Assembly (NCBI GenBank): GCA_021849995.1
Contig: JAJZSC010000100.1
Coordinates: forward strand, 1-8,847
Reading direction: 5' to 3'
Source of the DNA: Bacillota bacterium
GTDB lineage: Bacteria > Bacillota > Desulfitobacteriia > Desulfitobacteriales > Desulfitobacteriaceae
Length of the DNA stretch: 8,847 nucleotides
Below, piece after piece: positions 1-5,245 of this stretch. How positions within the stretch are numbered: the stretch's first letter is position 1; each line of letters opens with the position of its first letter. The position numbers and the translations under genes were made by a program. A model generated the notes under the pieces. It ran no database searches. It had not been told where the DNA came from and was given only the letters and a program-made list of their open reading frames with translations.

Positions 1-269
1 CCAGGGACGGCGAATTTGGAGGGCATCCCGCAGCTTGCATCTAGCAGTTTTGTCCTTAGTTTGCACCAAGAAGAGAGTATAAATCTATGGCGGCATAAGG
101 GCATCTAGTCTGATGCCTTCGCCTGTGGCTTGGCACCAGCCAAGATTTCTTTAGTCTGCGAGCGTACGTCCGAGCGTCTGTAACGTAACTCAGCTTGCAA
201 AAAGACTAAGTATACGACCCCAATACTACTTGACCCTAGCATATATTTTTTTCAGAGTAGTAGGAGTAT
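1..269. other. Non-coding stretch with small repeats at the left edge
   Basis: No convincing gene is visible. Plus-strand frame 1 is open from the edge to a TAG at 106-108 (35 codons) but has no recognisable motif. The stretch holds two short perfect hairpins (100-117 and 129-144), a 7-bp direct repeat CGAGCGT at 159-165 and 171-177, and a 9-bp direct repeat CAGCTTGCA at 31-39 and 191-199. It is less AT-rich than the spacer at 978-1241. It lies downstream of the minus-strand methyltransferase, whose TAG stop is at 270-272. A weak 7-bp stem (224-230 with 256-262) follows that stop, but it is not a convincing terminator. Confidence 0.5.
100..144. repeat. Two adjacent short inverted repeats
   Basis: GGCATC (100-105) pairs with GATGCC (112-117) around a 6-base loop. 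CTTGGC (129-134) pairs with GCCAAG (139-144) around ACCA and is followed by ATTTCTTT. Each stem is perfect but only 6 bp. Together with the nearby direct repeats they could be part of a dispersed intergenic repeat family, or simply local RNA structure. The second hairpin is only a weak terminator candidate on the plus strand. Confidence 0.35.
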
Positions 270-977
270 CTAAGGTCTCTTTTTGATAATAGCTAGATAA
301 TGAGTTCGTAAACAACCGAATCTGCCTAGGACTGGATAAATTAGTTTCGTTGCTTTGCCTAATCTGCGGACTATTGGAGGAAGGACAGTGATGCTCTGAG
401 CATGAATATCAAAGTCCGGAAAGTAGTTTTGTAGTGAACGTTTACTAATTTTACGAGTATGTGGATTTCTTGGATTATCATAACGATTATCATACCAAAT
501 AATTGCCCCACCTGGTTTAAGTACCCGTGAAGCTTCTCGTGCCACTTTGATTCTCACCTCATCGTCTAGAATAGAGCTCATAATAGTAAACATGGTTATT
601 AGGTCAAATTCTTCATCCGAATAACTTAAGTTAGAAGCATCCTGGCAAGAAAAAGTTAATTTAGGATAAAGATGTCTGGCATGATCAATTCTATGTTGTA
701 ATATATCGACGCCATGTAAGTTCTCAGGCCTGGCTCCCCATTCCGATAGTCTGGCCAATTCTATTCCCCGGCCACAGCCCAAATCGAGAATGCGCAGGTT
801 TTTTAGGTCATGGTAGCCGTATTCTTCCAGCATTTTTCGTATTGTGTGAATTCTTTCGTTCAGAATAGCTTTATTCCCCGGGTTTTCGCCATGCCAGCGC
901 TCAAGGAATCCTTCGTTTGTTTCATATTCGTTATAAATTTGACGAATATCATTAGTTTTGTTTGACTCATTATTCAT
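270..977 (-). CDS. Class I SAM-dependent methyltransferase, glycan-locus type
   Basis: This is predicted to be a 235-residue soluble methyltransferase using S-adenosylmethionine. The start is set at 977 because a good ribosome binding site (GGTGGGAG on the minus strand, 985-992) lies 7 bases before that ATG; a longer frame reaching 1019 has no such site. The Rossmann SAM-binding motif I is at residues 62-72 (ILDLGCGRG), an acidic ribose-binding residue is at D91, the adenine-contact region is at QDAS (112-115), and the post-motif LKPGGAIIWYD is at 153-163. The part after it (YDNPRNPHTRKISKRS, then PP and RTHYLAIIKK at the end) resembles methyltransferases often found in O-antigen and surface-polysaccharide clusters; this is a family-level impression, and the substrate is unknown. 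Length is normal and nothing is broken. It is transcribed divergently from sdpR and is probably monocistronic. It could instead act on a lipid, quinone or small molecule. Confidence 0.88.
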   Translation of the reverse strand: MNNESNKTNDIRQIYNEYETNEGFLERWHGENPGNKAILNERIHTIRKMLEEYGYHDLKNLRILDLGCGRGIELARLSEWGARPENLHGVDILQHRIDHARHLYPKLTFSCQDASNLSYSDEEFDLITMFTIMSSILDDEVRIKVAREASRVLKPGGAIIWYDNRYDNPRNPHTRKISKRSLQNYFPDFDIHAQSITVLPPIVRRLGKATKLIYPVLGRFGCLRTHYLAIIKKRP

Positions 978-998
978 ATGTAATCTCCCACCTGTTAG

Positions 999-1014
999 CA
1001 TAATTCCCATTATG
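999..1014. repeat. Inverted repeat just upstream of the methyltransferase ribosome binding site
   Basis: CATAAT (999-1004) and ATTATG (1009-1014) form a perfect 6-bp dyad around TCCC. It sits 6 bases upstream of the methyltransferase ribosome binding site (985-992), so it may form a leader hairpin or an operator. It is short, and no partner protein is indicated. Confidence 0.3.
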
Positions 1015-1100
1015 TGCAACGGACTTAAGCTAAAATCTTTGCTAAGTCTATTTTAAACAAGTTTGGGTTATTTTACTAGCTAAGAGATAAGATTCAGTAA

Positions 1101-1128
1101 TTGACAATTGTCTAAAAAGTATTATGAT
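1101..1128 (+). promoter_or_regulatory. Sigma-A-type promoter of the sdpR-sdpI operon
   Basis: A perfect -35 hexamer TTGACA (1101-1106) is separated by 16 bases from TATGAT (1123-1128), a 5-of-6 match to the -10 consensus. Transcription would begin near 1135, leaving an AT-rich leader of about 105 bases before the ATG at 1242. The -35 overlaps the 10-bp palindrome GACAATTGTC (1103-1112), and the -10 overlaps a 9-bp dyad, so the promoter is well placed for repression. Confidence 0.7.
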
Positions 1129-1156
1129 AAACATATACTTTATTTAGATGTTTATC
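1126..1156. promoter_or_regulatory. Candidate autoregulatory operator for the ArsR-family repressor
   Basis: GATAAACAT (1126-1134) and ATGTTTATC (1148-1156) are perfect 9-bp inverted copies with a 13-base spacer, so their centres lie 22 bp apart, about two helical turns. The left arm covers the second half of the -10 hexamer and runs to the likely transcription start. ArsR-family dimers bind dyads of this general kind and often repress their own operon. Assigning this site to the adjacent SdpR-like protein is inference from position. Confidence 0.55.
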
Positions 1157-1193
1157 TAACTATCTTAATACAAGCATAAGGCTAATGTCCAAA

Positions 1194-1202
1194 TGTTATA
1201 AA
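1194..1202 (+). promoter_or_regulatory. Possible second, extended -10 promoter before sdpR
   Basis: TGTTATAAA fits an extended -10 element (TGn followed by TATAAA). No good -35 is visible at the expected distance. If used, transcription would start near 1209, about 33 bases before the sdpR start and downstream of the candidate operator. In AT-rich DNA such a match can arise by chance. Confidence 0.25.
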
Positions 1203-1241
1203 ATACTGAAATTTGATAAATAAAATTAGAAGGGTGATGTT

Positions 1242-1541
1242 ATGGCCCCATATGGAGAGACCTTTAAAGCCCTATCAGATGGAACTCGGCGAAAAATTGT
1301 CCGGTATTTGAGAGATCAAGATATGACCGCAGGGGAGATAGCTGATAAGTTTAACATCTCAAAGCCAAGCATATCACATCATCTTAACATTCTGAAGCAG
1401 TCTGACTTGATTAGTGACCGCAGACAAGGGCAAAACATTATTTATTCCTTAAACACCTCGGTTTTTGAAGAGATGATGGGGTGGTTTTTGGAGGTCTTGG
1501 GTAAGGATGTTCCTGAGAAAGGGGAGGGTGACAATGTCTAA
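1242..1541 (+). CDS. sdpR: ArsR-family winged-helix repressor, SdpR-like
   Basis: This 99-residue protein is a small DNA-binding autorepressor of the SdpR type. It contains one winged helix-turn-helix: the N-terminal helix FKALSDGTRRKIVRYL (8-23), the helix-turn-helix around residues 29-51 (TAGEIADKFNISKPSISHHL), and the wing at about 58-69 (SDRRQGQNIIYSL). It has no cysteine, so it lacks the metal-sensing sites of classical ArsR/SmtB members. The start is supported by AAGGGTGA (1230-1237), 4 to 7 bases before the ATG. It overlaps the next gene by 8 bases (ATGTCTAA, 1534-1541). In Bacillus subtilis, SdpR represses sdpRI and is held at the membrane by SdpI when the SdpC toxin is present. The pairing with an SdpI homologue here supports the same logic, but that mechanism is inferred. 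Confidence 0.88.
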   Translation: MAPYGETFKALSDGTRRKIVRYLRDQDMTAGEIADKFNISKPSISHHLNILKQSDLISDRRQGQNIIYSLNTSVFEEMMGWFLEVLGKDVPEKGEGDNV

Positions 1542-2196
1542 GACAAGTCAAAATCAGGCTAAATGGCAAAAGTTTGCTTCAGGCTTGCTTGTGCTTATTA
1601 ACTTAATCCTAGGGGTATATTTTTACCCTCAACTGCCGGATACAGTCCCTTCACATTGGAACGCAGCTGGACAAATTGACGGTTATGCTGGCCGCTTCTG
1701 GGGAGCATTTGGTATACCACTTTTAATTTTAGGGATATTTGTTTTGTTCTTTATCATTCCCAGAATTGACCCGAAGAAAGCAAATTATGCCAAGATGGGG
1801 CGGGTATTCTGGATATTCTCCTTTTCCTTAGTTCTCTTTTTAAGTATTCTTTACTGGAGTGTTCTTGGAGTTGCTCTAGGATATTTAAAAGGTCTTCCCC
1901 GTTGGTATTTCGGAGGAATTGGTATTCTGTTCATTATCATAGGTAACTATTACGGAAAAATTAAGTTCAATTACACCTTCGGTTTGCGAACTCCCTGGAC
2001 GATTGCAAACGAAGAAGTATGGTATAAGACACACCGTATTGCAGGTCCGATATGGATGGCAGGTGGATTCTTGCTCCTCTTTACCGGGCTGTTACCAGTA
2101 AGTTGGGCGATGCCCTGGTTCTTCACAATTATCGTAGTTATAACTCTCGTTCCGACTCTATACTCATACCAAATCTTTAAAAGATTAGGGAATTAA
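1534..2196 (+). CDS. sdpI: SdpI-family integral membrane immunity/signalling protein
   Basis: The predicted 220-residue polytopic membrane protein has about six membrane segments (roughly 15-31, 56-75, 91-115, 124-140, 172-188 and 192-214). The first part matches the DUF1648 pattern (YPQLPDTVPSHWNAAGQIDG, 31-50). The second half carries the SdpI signature around 146-168 (FGLRTPWT, then ANEEVWYKTHR). The start is the ATG at 1534, preceded by GGGGAGGGTG (1521-1530) inside the end of sdpR; the 8-base overlap suggests translational coupling. In B. subtilis, SdpI gives immunity to the SdpC killing peptide and sequesters SdpR. No sdpA, sdpB or sdpC gene is present in this window, so this may be an orphan immunity or stress-response pair. 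The length is close to the B. subtilis protein, and the domain order is complete. Confidence 0.88.
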   Translation: MSKTSQNQAKWQKFASGLLVLINLILGVYFYPQLPDTVPSHWNAAGQIDGYAGRFWGAFGIPLLILGIFVLFFIIPRIDPKKANYAKMGRVFWIFSFSLVLFLSILYWSVLGVALGYLKGLPRWYFGGIGILFIIIGNYYGKIKFNYTFGLRTPWTIANEEVWYKTHRIAGPIWMAGGFLLLFTGLLPVSWAMPWFFTIIVVITLVPTLYSYQIFKRLGN

Positions 2197-2283
2197 GGAT
2201 CCGGAGCAATAGCATCTTGCCGACCTGACCTAAGTAATATGCATAATCTTCATCTCATTAACACATTATAACTTAATATGTCT

Positions 2284-2345
2284 AAAAACTCCTAACCCTG
2301 GTCAAGCTATAAATGAAGTATCTAGGGAAAAGGAGTTTTTTGTTT
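2284..2345 (+). terminator. Hairpin with U-tract: possible sdpRI terminator that also masks the next gene's ribosome binding site
   Basis: AAAAACTCCT (2284-2293) pairs perfectly with AGGAGTTTTT (2331-2340). After a 2x3 internal mismatch, CCCT (2296-2299) pairs with AGGG (2324-2327), closing a 24-base loop. TTTTTTGTTTGTT (2336-2348) follows the G-rich part of the arm, giving a terminator-like U-rich tail. The right arm contains AAGGAG (2330-2335), the only ribosome binding site seen for the next gene. The element could end sdpRI transcription, limit translation of the next gene, or both. The large loop makes a simple intrinsic terminator less certain. Confidence 0.5.
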
Positions 2346-2348
2346 GTT

Positions 2349-3125
2349 ATGCGTAAAATGAATTGGTTAGTTGGTTCTTTAGCATTAATAGTGGGTGTAG
2401 TTGTTGGCTCGGTCGGCTTTGCTATGGCTACTGGAACTGTATCAGATAATCCTTTACTCACCAAACTTAGGGGAGATAAAGAAGCTAAGCCTGTATCAGC
2501 AGTATATACTCCGGGTACCTCCACCCAGAGTTCAGGTCCGTATACAGGAACAGACCCAGGGCAAACACCAGCCCCAGATAGCGGTGCGGAATTAAATCCT
2601 AATTTGGACAATCTAAATCCATTAAGTCCAGATGAGGATACCTCACATTCTTCCGCAAATGATCCCTTAAGCCAGTCAAATGGAAATCAGAATCCATCTG
2701 ACAAAAGTAAAAGTCAAGTTGATCCAAAGCTGGCCCAACAAATCATTGCAGACTATAAGCAAGATATCGGTTTGTTCTTTGATGCCTGGAAGTCCAAGGA
2801 TATGGCAGCCTTTAGGGTCAAACTCTCAAAAGCTTATACAGGAGATTTATATGAAAAACATGCCAGACGGGCAGAAACTTATATCAATCAAGGAGTCGGT
2901 CTTGAAGTAACCAAAATATCCTTCGAAGGTATTGTGGTGGAATCAGCCTCTGGAAACGCTGCAACCCTTAAAGCAAATTACAGGTATATTGCTAGAGATT
3001 ATAATATAGTTGAAGGTTCAGTCATAGGTGAAGATTATCAACATGAGGTGAACGTCAGGGTTAACCTGATTACACAGAATAATAAATGGTTGATCACGGG
3101 TGAAAGTTCACTTTCATCACTTTAA
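2349..3125 (+). CDS. Exported or membrane-anchored protein of unknown function with a C-terminal NTF2-like/IMS-like domain
   Basis: I do not recognise a named family with certainty. The 258-residue product starts with basic residues and one hydrophobic segment (about 7-24) ending in AMA (25-27), a plausible signal peptidase site; there is no lipobox cysteine. Residues about 50-125 form a flexible linker rich in Pro, Ser, Asn, Asp and Gly. Residues about 128-255 form a folded module (helical start, then beta-rich: YRYIARDYNIVEG, HEVNVRVNLI, NNKWLITGESS) that resembles extracellular NTF2-like or IMS-type domains; this is a fold-level guess. The start is uncertain: AAGGAG (2330-2335) lies 13 bases before this ATG but only 4 before an in-frame TTG at 2340, and an ATG at 2313 has no site. 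A strong terminator 50 bases downstream makes it a single-gene unit. Confidence 0.72.
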   Translation: MRKMNWLVGSLALIVGVVVGSVGFAMATGTVSDNPLLTKLRGDKEAKPVSAVYTPGTSTQSSGPYTGTDPGQTPAPDSGAELNPNLDNLNPLSPDEDTSHSSANDPLSQSNGNQNPSDKSKSQVDPKLAQQIIADYKQDIGLFFDAWKSKDMAAFRVKLSKAYTGDLYEKHARRAETYINQGVGLEVTKISFEGIVVESASGNAATLKANYRYIARDYNIVEGSVIGEDYQHEVNVRVNLITQNNKWLITGESSLSSL

Positions 3126-3175
3126 TCGCATCTTATAGCACCATGATTTATAGCATAATGTAGACCTTGTAAAAT

Positions 3176-3206
3176 AAAAGAGGGCGTTCCTGGAACGCCC
3201 TCTTTT
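3176..3206. terminator. Strong rho-independent terminator, probably bidirectional
   Basis: AAAAGAGGGCGTTCC (3176-3190) and GGAACGCCCTCTTTT (3192-3206) are perfect 15-bp complements around a single T; the real loop will open by a few bases. The GC-rich core and flanking A/T runs give a U-tract on both strands. It lies 50 bases after the stop of the upstream gene and separates it from the CWB2 gene. Confidence 0.9.
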
Positions 3207-3373
3207 ACTCATGTTTGCTTGCTTAATTGCTGATATGTGATGGCCTAAGAAATAAACTCCACACCTATTTAAAAAGCCATGGAATTTTTTTCATATCTTT
3301 TACCATAAAATTCTAAAATATTTATCTGCAATAAAAATGCTGAGAGAAATAGCAGGAAAATGCCCAATTTATG

Positions 3374-3402
3374 TTGAAAAATAACTTTTAGTTTGTTGAA
3401 AT
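3374..3402 (+). promoter_or_regulatory. Candidate promoter of the CWB2 gene
   Basis: TTGAAA (3374-3379, 5 of 6 to the -35 consensus) is 17 bases from TGAAAT (3397-3402, 4 of 6 to the -10). Transcription would start near 3409, giving a short leader of about 20 bases with the ribosome binding site at 3417-3424. The strong terminator upstream implies that this gene needs its own promoter. Confidence 0.42.
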
Positions 3403-3408
3403 CAAACT
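3390..3408. promoter_or_regulatory. Dyad over the candidate -10 of the CWB2 gene
   Basis: AGTTTG (3390-3395) and CAAACT (3403-3408) are perfect inverted copies around TTGAAAT, which includes most of the proposed -10. This is an operator-like placement, but each arm is only 6 bp and no regulator is identified. Confidence 0.3.
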
Positions 3409-3416
3409 GGTTATTT

Positions 3417-3424
3417 GGAGGGGG
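3417..3424 (+). promoter_or_regulatory. Strong ribosome binding site that decides a TTG start
   Basis: GGAGGGGG lies just before AAAA and a TTG at 3429-3431. The core GGAGG ends 7 bases before that TTG, the usual spacing. The in-frame TTG at 3393 has no such site, so 3429 is chosen as the start of the CWB2 protein. Confidence 0.8.
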
Positions 3425-3428
3425 AAAA

Positions 3429-5078
3429 TTGCATAATAAATGGGTTTCCTGGTTACTTATCATAATTACTCTTTTAACATTGGTACCGGCGCTCCAACCA
3501 GATAGAGCTTTATCTTCAGAAGCAAATACAAAAAATCCGGATTTTGCAGTCATTTCACAAAAGCTCGAATCGATTGCCCGAGAGAAAGGAATTCCAAGCG
3601 TTATCTTAAAGTCGATAGCTTTTAAAGAATCAACCTGGCGTCAGTGGGATAGCCAAGGAAATCCTGTGTTAGGGAGTAGTACTACCCATCCAGCTATTGG
3701 GATTATGCAAGTTGCAACCTATTCTGATACAGATCTTGAAACCATAAATCGATTAAAACTGGATATCGACTTCAATATTCGGACAGGAGCGGACATTTTA
3801 AACAGCAAGTGGGATATGGTCCCTAAAATTGGCGACGGAGACAGAAACAAGCTCGAAAATTGGTATTTTGTTCTATGGGCTTATAACAGTTGGTCAGGTA
3901 AAAATAATCCTAACCAGATAGCGACAACTGTAACAACAACAGAATCCCGTACTGCAAATATTCCATATCAGGATAAAGTTCTGGCTATTTGTGCCGAGCC
4001 GCCTGGATTCCTGGCGACCTATCTTAACCCGGTAAATATTACTAAAATAAATCCTTTACTGCTCCCTTCAGAAGGGGTTCCAACAGTCAATACGATTTGG
4101 CAGACCCCAACTCCAGTGCACTATGGGGACTTGAGGTCAAGTAAACCCTTTAATTTGATAAGAATAGAGGGAACAGACAGAATAGATACAGCGATCAAGC
4201 AAGCACTTGCCGGATGGCCACAAGGTGCTAATTCGGTAGTCTTGGCCCGTGCCGATGACTTTCCTGATGCACTGTCCGGAGTGCCATTGGCAGCTGATTT
4301 AAATGCACCGGTTCTTCTTACTCCTTCGCGGGCTTGGGACAGCAGGCTGGATTCAGTACTCTTGCAGCTTAAGCCCCAAAAGATATATCTTTTGGGTGGC
4401 GAGGGAGCCATTGGCAAGGAAATCAGTCAGAAGCTCAGTGCCCTTGGTTGGCCTTCAGAAAAACAAGTGAGGCTCGGTGGACTAAATCGTTACGCAACAG
4501 CAGCAGCCATAGTCTCTTCGATGTCCGCTCCTTCTACCGAGGTGGTAATAGCAACAGGGGAGAACTTTCCGGATGCTTTGACTGTAGCTGCTATTGCAGG
4601 ACAAAAGAACATGCCTATCCTGTTAACTGCTTCTAATGCTTTACCAGAAGACACTTTGCAAGCACTTAAAAGACTTAATCCAACCAAGGTTCATCTGGTT
4701 GGAGGGGAAGGGGTAATTTCGGAAGGGGTAAAACAAAAAATCCTAACTGAATTAAAGCTTGCCCCTGCTTCGATTATTAGGTTGGGTGGGGTAAACCGCT
4801 ACCAGACAGGAGCACAAGTGTTAAAAATTTTAACTGAAAGTTCTGTCCGGCTGGCTTTTGCCACTGGAGGAGATTTTCCAGATGCTTTAGCAGGTGCTTC
4901 TTTAGCAGTTCGCCAGAAGGCCACACTGATTCTGCTGCCTAAACAGGCGCTCGAAGAGTACCCGGATTTACTGGGATATATTAAAGAGTTAATGCCGAAG
5001 GCAGAATCCGCTCAGGTCTTTGGCGGAGAAGGAGCAGTTTCCAGCCAAATCGAAACACAAATTCTTTCTTTACGGTAA
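3429..5078 (+). CDS. Exported lysozyme-like (transglycosylase) protein with three CWB2 cell-wall-binding repeats
   Basis: The 549-residue protein starts at a TTG set by the GGAGGGGG site. A signal peptide covers about residues 1-30 (NKWVSW, hydrophobic core to about 22, then ALSSEA). Residues about 42-165 look like a lysozyme-like/SLT fold: KSIAFKES with candidate catalytic Glu67, IGIMQVATYSD (90-100) and VLWAYNSWSG (148-157), all hallmarks of soluble lytic transglycosylase-type domains. Three CWB2 repeats follow (about 246-342, 347-441 and 450-545), each with an R-x-x-G-x-x-R/RY start, a FPDAL motif (279-283, 380-384 and 483-487) and a GGEG motif. In clostridia such as C. difficile, CWB2 triplets anchor S-layer proteins non-covalently to an anionic wall polymer. 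The likely role is peptidoglycan cleavage or remodelling by a wall-retained enzyme. Catalytic activity is inferred from motifs only. Downstream genes make nucleotide sugars for surface polymers. Confidence 0.88.
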   Translation: MHNKWVSWLLIIITLLTLVPALQPDRALSSEANTKNPDFAVISQKLESIAREKGIPSVILKSIAFKESTWRQWDSQGNPVLGSSTTHPAIGIMQVATYSDTDLETINRLKLDIDFNIRTGADILNSKWDMVPKIGDGDRNKLENWYFVLWAYNSWSGKNNPNQIATTVTTTESRTANIPYQDKVLAICAEPPGFLATYLNPVNITKINPLLLPSEGVPTVNTIWQTPTPVHYGDLRSSKPFNLIRIEGTDRIDTAIKQALAGWPQGANSVVLARADDFPDALSGVPLAADLNAPVLLTPSRAWDSRLDSVLLQLKPQKIYLLGGEGAIGKEISQKLSALGWPSEKQVRLGGLNRYATAAAIVSSMSAPSTEVVIATGENFPDALTVAAIAGQKNMPILLTASNALPEDTLQALKRLNPTKVHLVGGEGVISEGVKQKILTELKLAPASIIRLGGVNRYQTGAQVLKILTESSVRLAFATGGDFPDALAGASLAVRQKATLILLPKQALEEYPDLLGYIKELMPKAESAQVFGGEGAVSSQIETQILSLR

Positions 5079-5187
5079 GTCATTTCAGAAGCAGAGTTTC
5101 GGAAATACCTAGGTTTAGCCCTGAATTTCCAAAACCGTTGTGACCAAAACTAGTAACCTTAATCAGAAAGGCTCTAACACATTCCTG

Positions 5188-5212
5188 CTCCAGTATGCTC
5201 ATGCATGTGGAG
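5188..5212 (+). repeat. Bulged hairpin in the epsC-like upstream region
   Basis: CTCCA (5188-5192) pairs with TGGAG (5208-5212). Inside, ATGC (5195-5198) pairs with GCAT (5203-5206, overlapping the loop edge), leaving a small bulge and a TCAT loop. There is no U-tract after it. It may be RNA structure or chance. Confidence 0.3.
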
Positions 5213-5241
5213 TTGTAAAACTGCAGAAACTATAGTAAACT
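5213..5241 (+). promoter_or_regulatory. Possible promoter of the nucleotide-sugar operon
   Basis: TTGTAA (5213-5218, 4 of 6) is 17 bases from TAAACT (5236-5241, 4 of 6). An alternative -10, TATAGT (5231-5236, 5 of 6), has only a weak -35 (TGGAGT, 5208-5213). Either gives a leader of about 70 bases. Neither is strong, and read-through from the CWB2 gene is possible because no clear terminator separates them. Confidence 0.3.
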
Positions 5242-5245
5242 GTTG
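5218..5245. repeat. Three phased AAACT direct repeats
   Basis: AAACT occurs at 5218-5222, 5227-5231 and 5237-5241, spaced 9 and 10 bases, and each copy is followed by a variable four- or five-base tail. Near-helical spacing of short direct repeats over a promoter can mark an activator or response-regulator site. The unit is short and could be chance. Confidence 0.35.

Larger units (their letters stand above)
3126..3428. other. Spacer with terminator, promoter and dyad
   Basis: This 303-base gap contains the terminator hairpin at 3176-3206, an AT-rich middle with no gene I can support, a candidate promoter at 3374-3402 and a dyad at 3390-3408 just before the CWB2 gene. I looked for riboswitch-like conserved cores and recognised none. 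Confidence 0.5.

Noticed and set aside
1..108. 35-codon plus-strand frame open from the left edge to a TAG at 106-108
   Set aside because: Short, no motif, and the other two plus-strand frames are also open for 13 to 26 codons, so openness is not informative.
978..1019. Upstream ATG extension of the methyltransferase to 1019
   Set aside because: The ATG at 977 has a well-spaced GGTGGGAG site; the extension adds residues lacking family resemblance and covers the inverted repeat at 999-1014.
2282..2611. Minus-strand frame of 109 codons
   Set aside because: Overlaps the start of the exported-protein gene, has no ribosome binding site or known motif, and is antisense shadow coding.
3126..3428. 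Possible riboswitch (for example cyclic di-GMP type) before the CWB2 gene
   Set aside because: I could not find the conserved core of any riboswitch class I know, and the proposed promoter leaves only about 20 bases of leader.
3269..3553. Minus-strand frame across the CWB2 gene start
   Set aside because: Overlaps the promoter, ribosome binding site and signal-peptide region of a well-supported gene on the other strand; no recognisable domain.
5079..5130. Terminator after the CWB2 gene
   Set aside because: Only a 6-bp GGAAAT/ATTTCC stem with an 18-base loop, followed by A residues rather than a U-tract on the plus strand.
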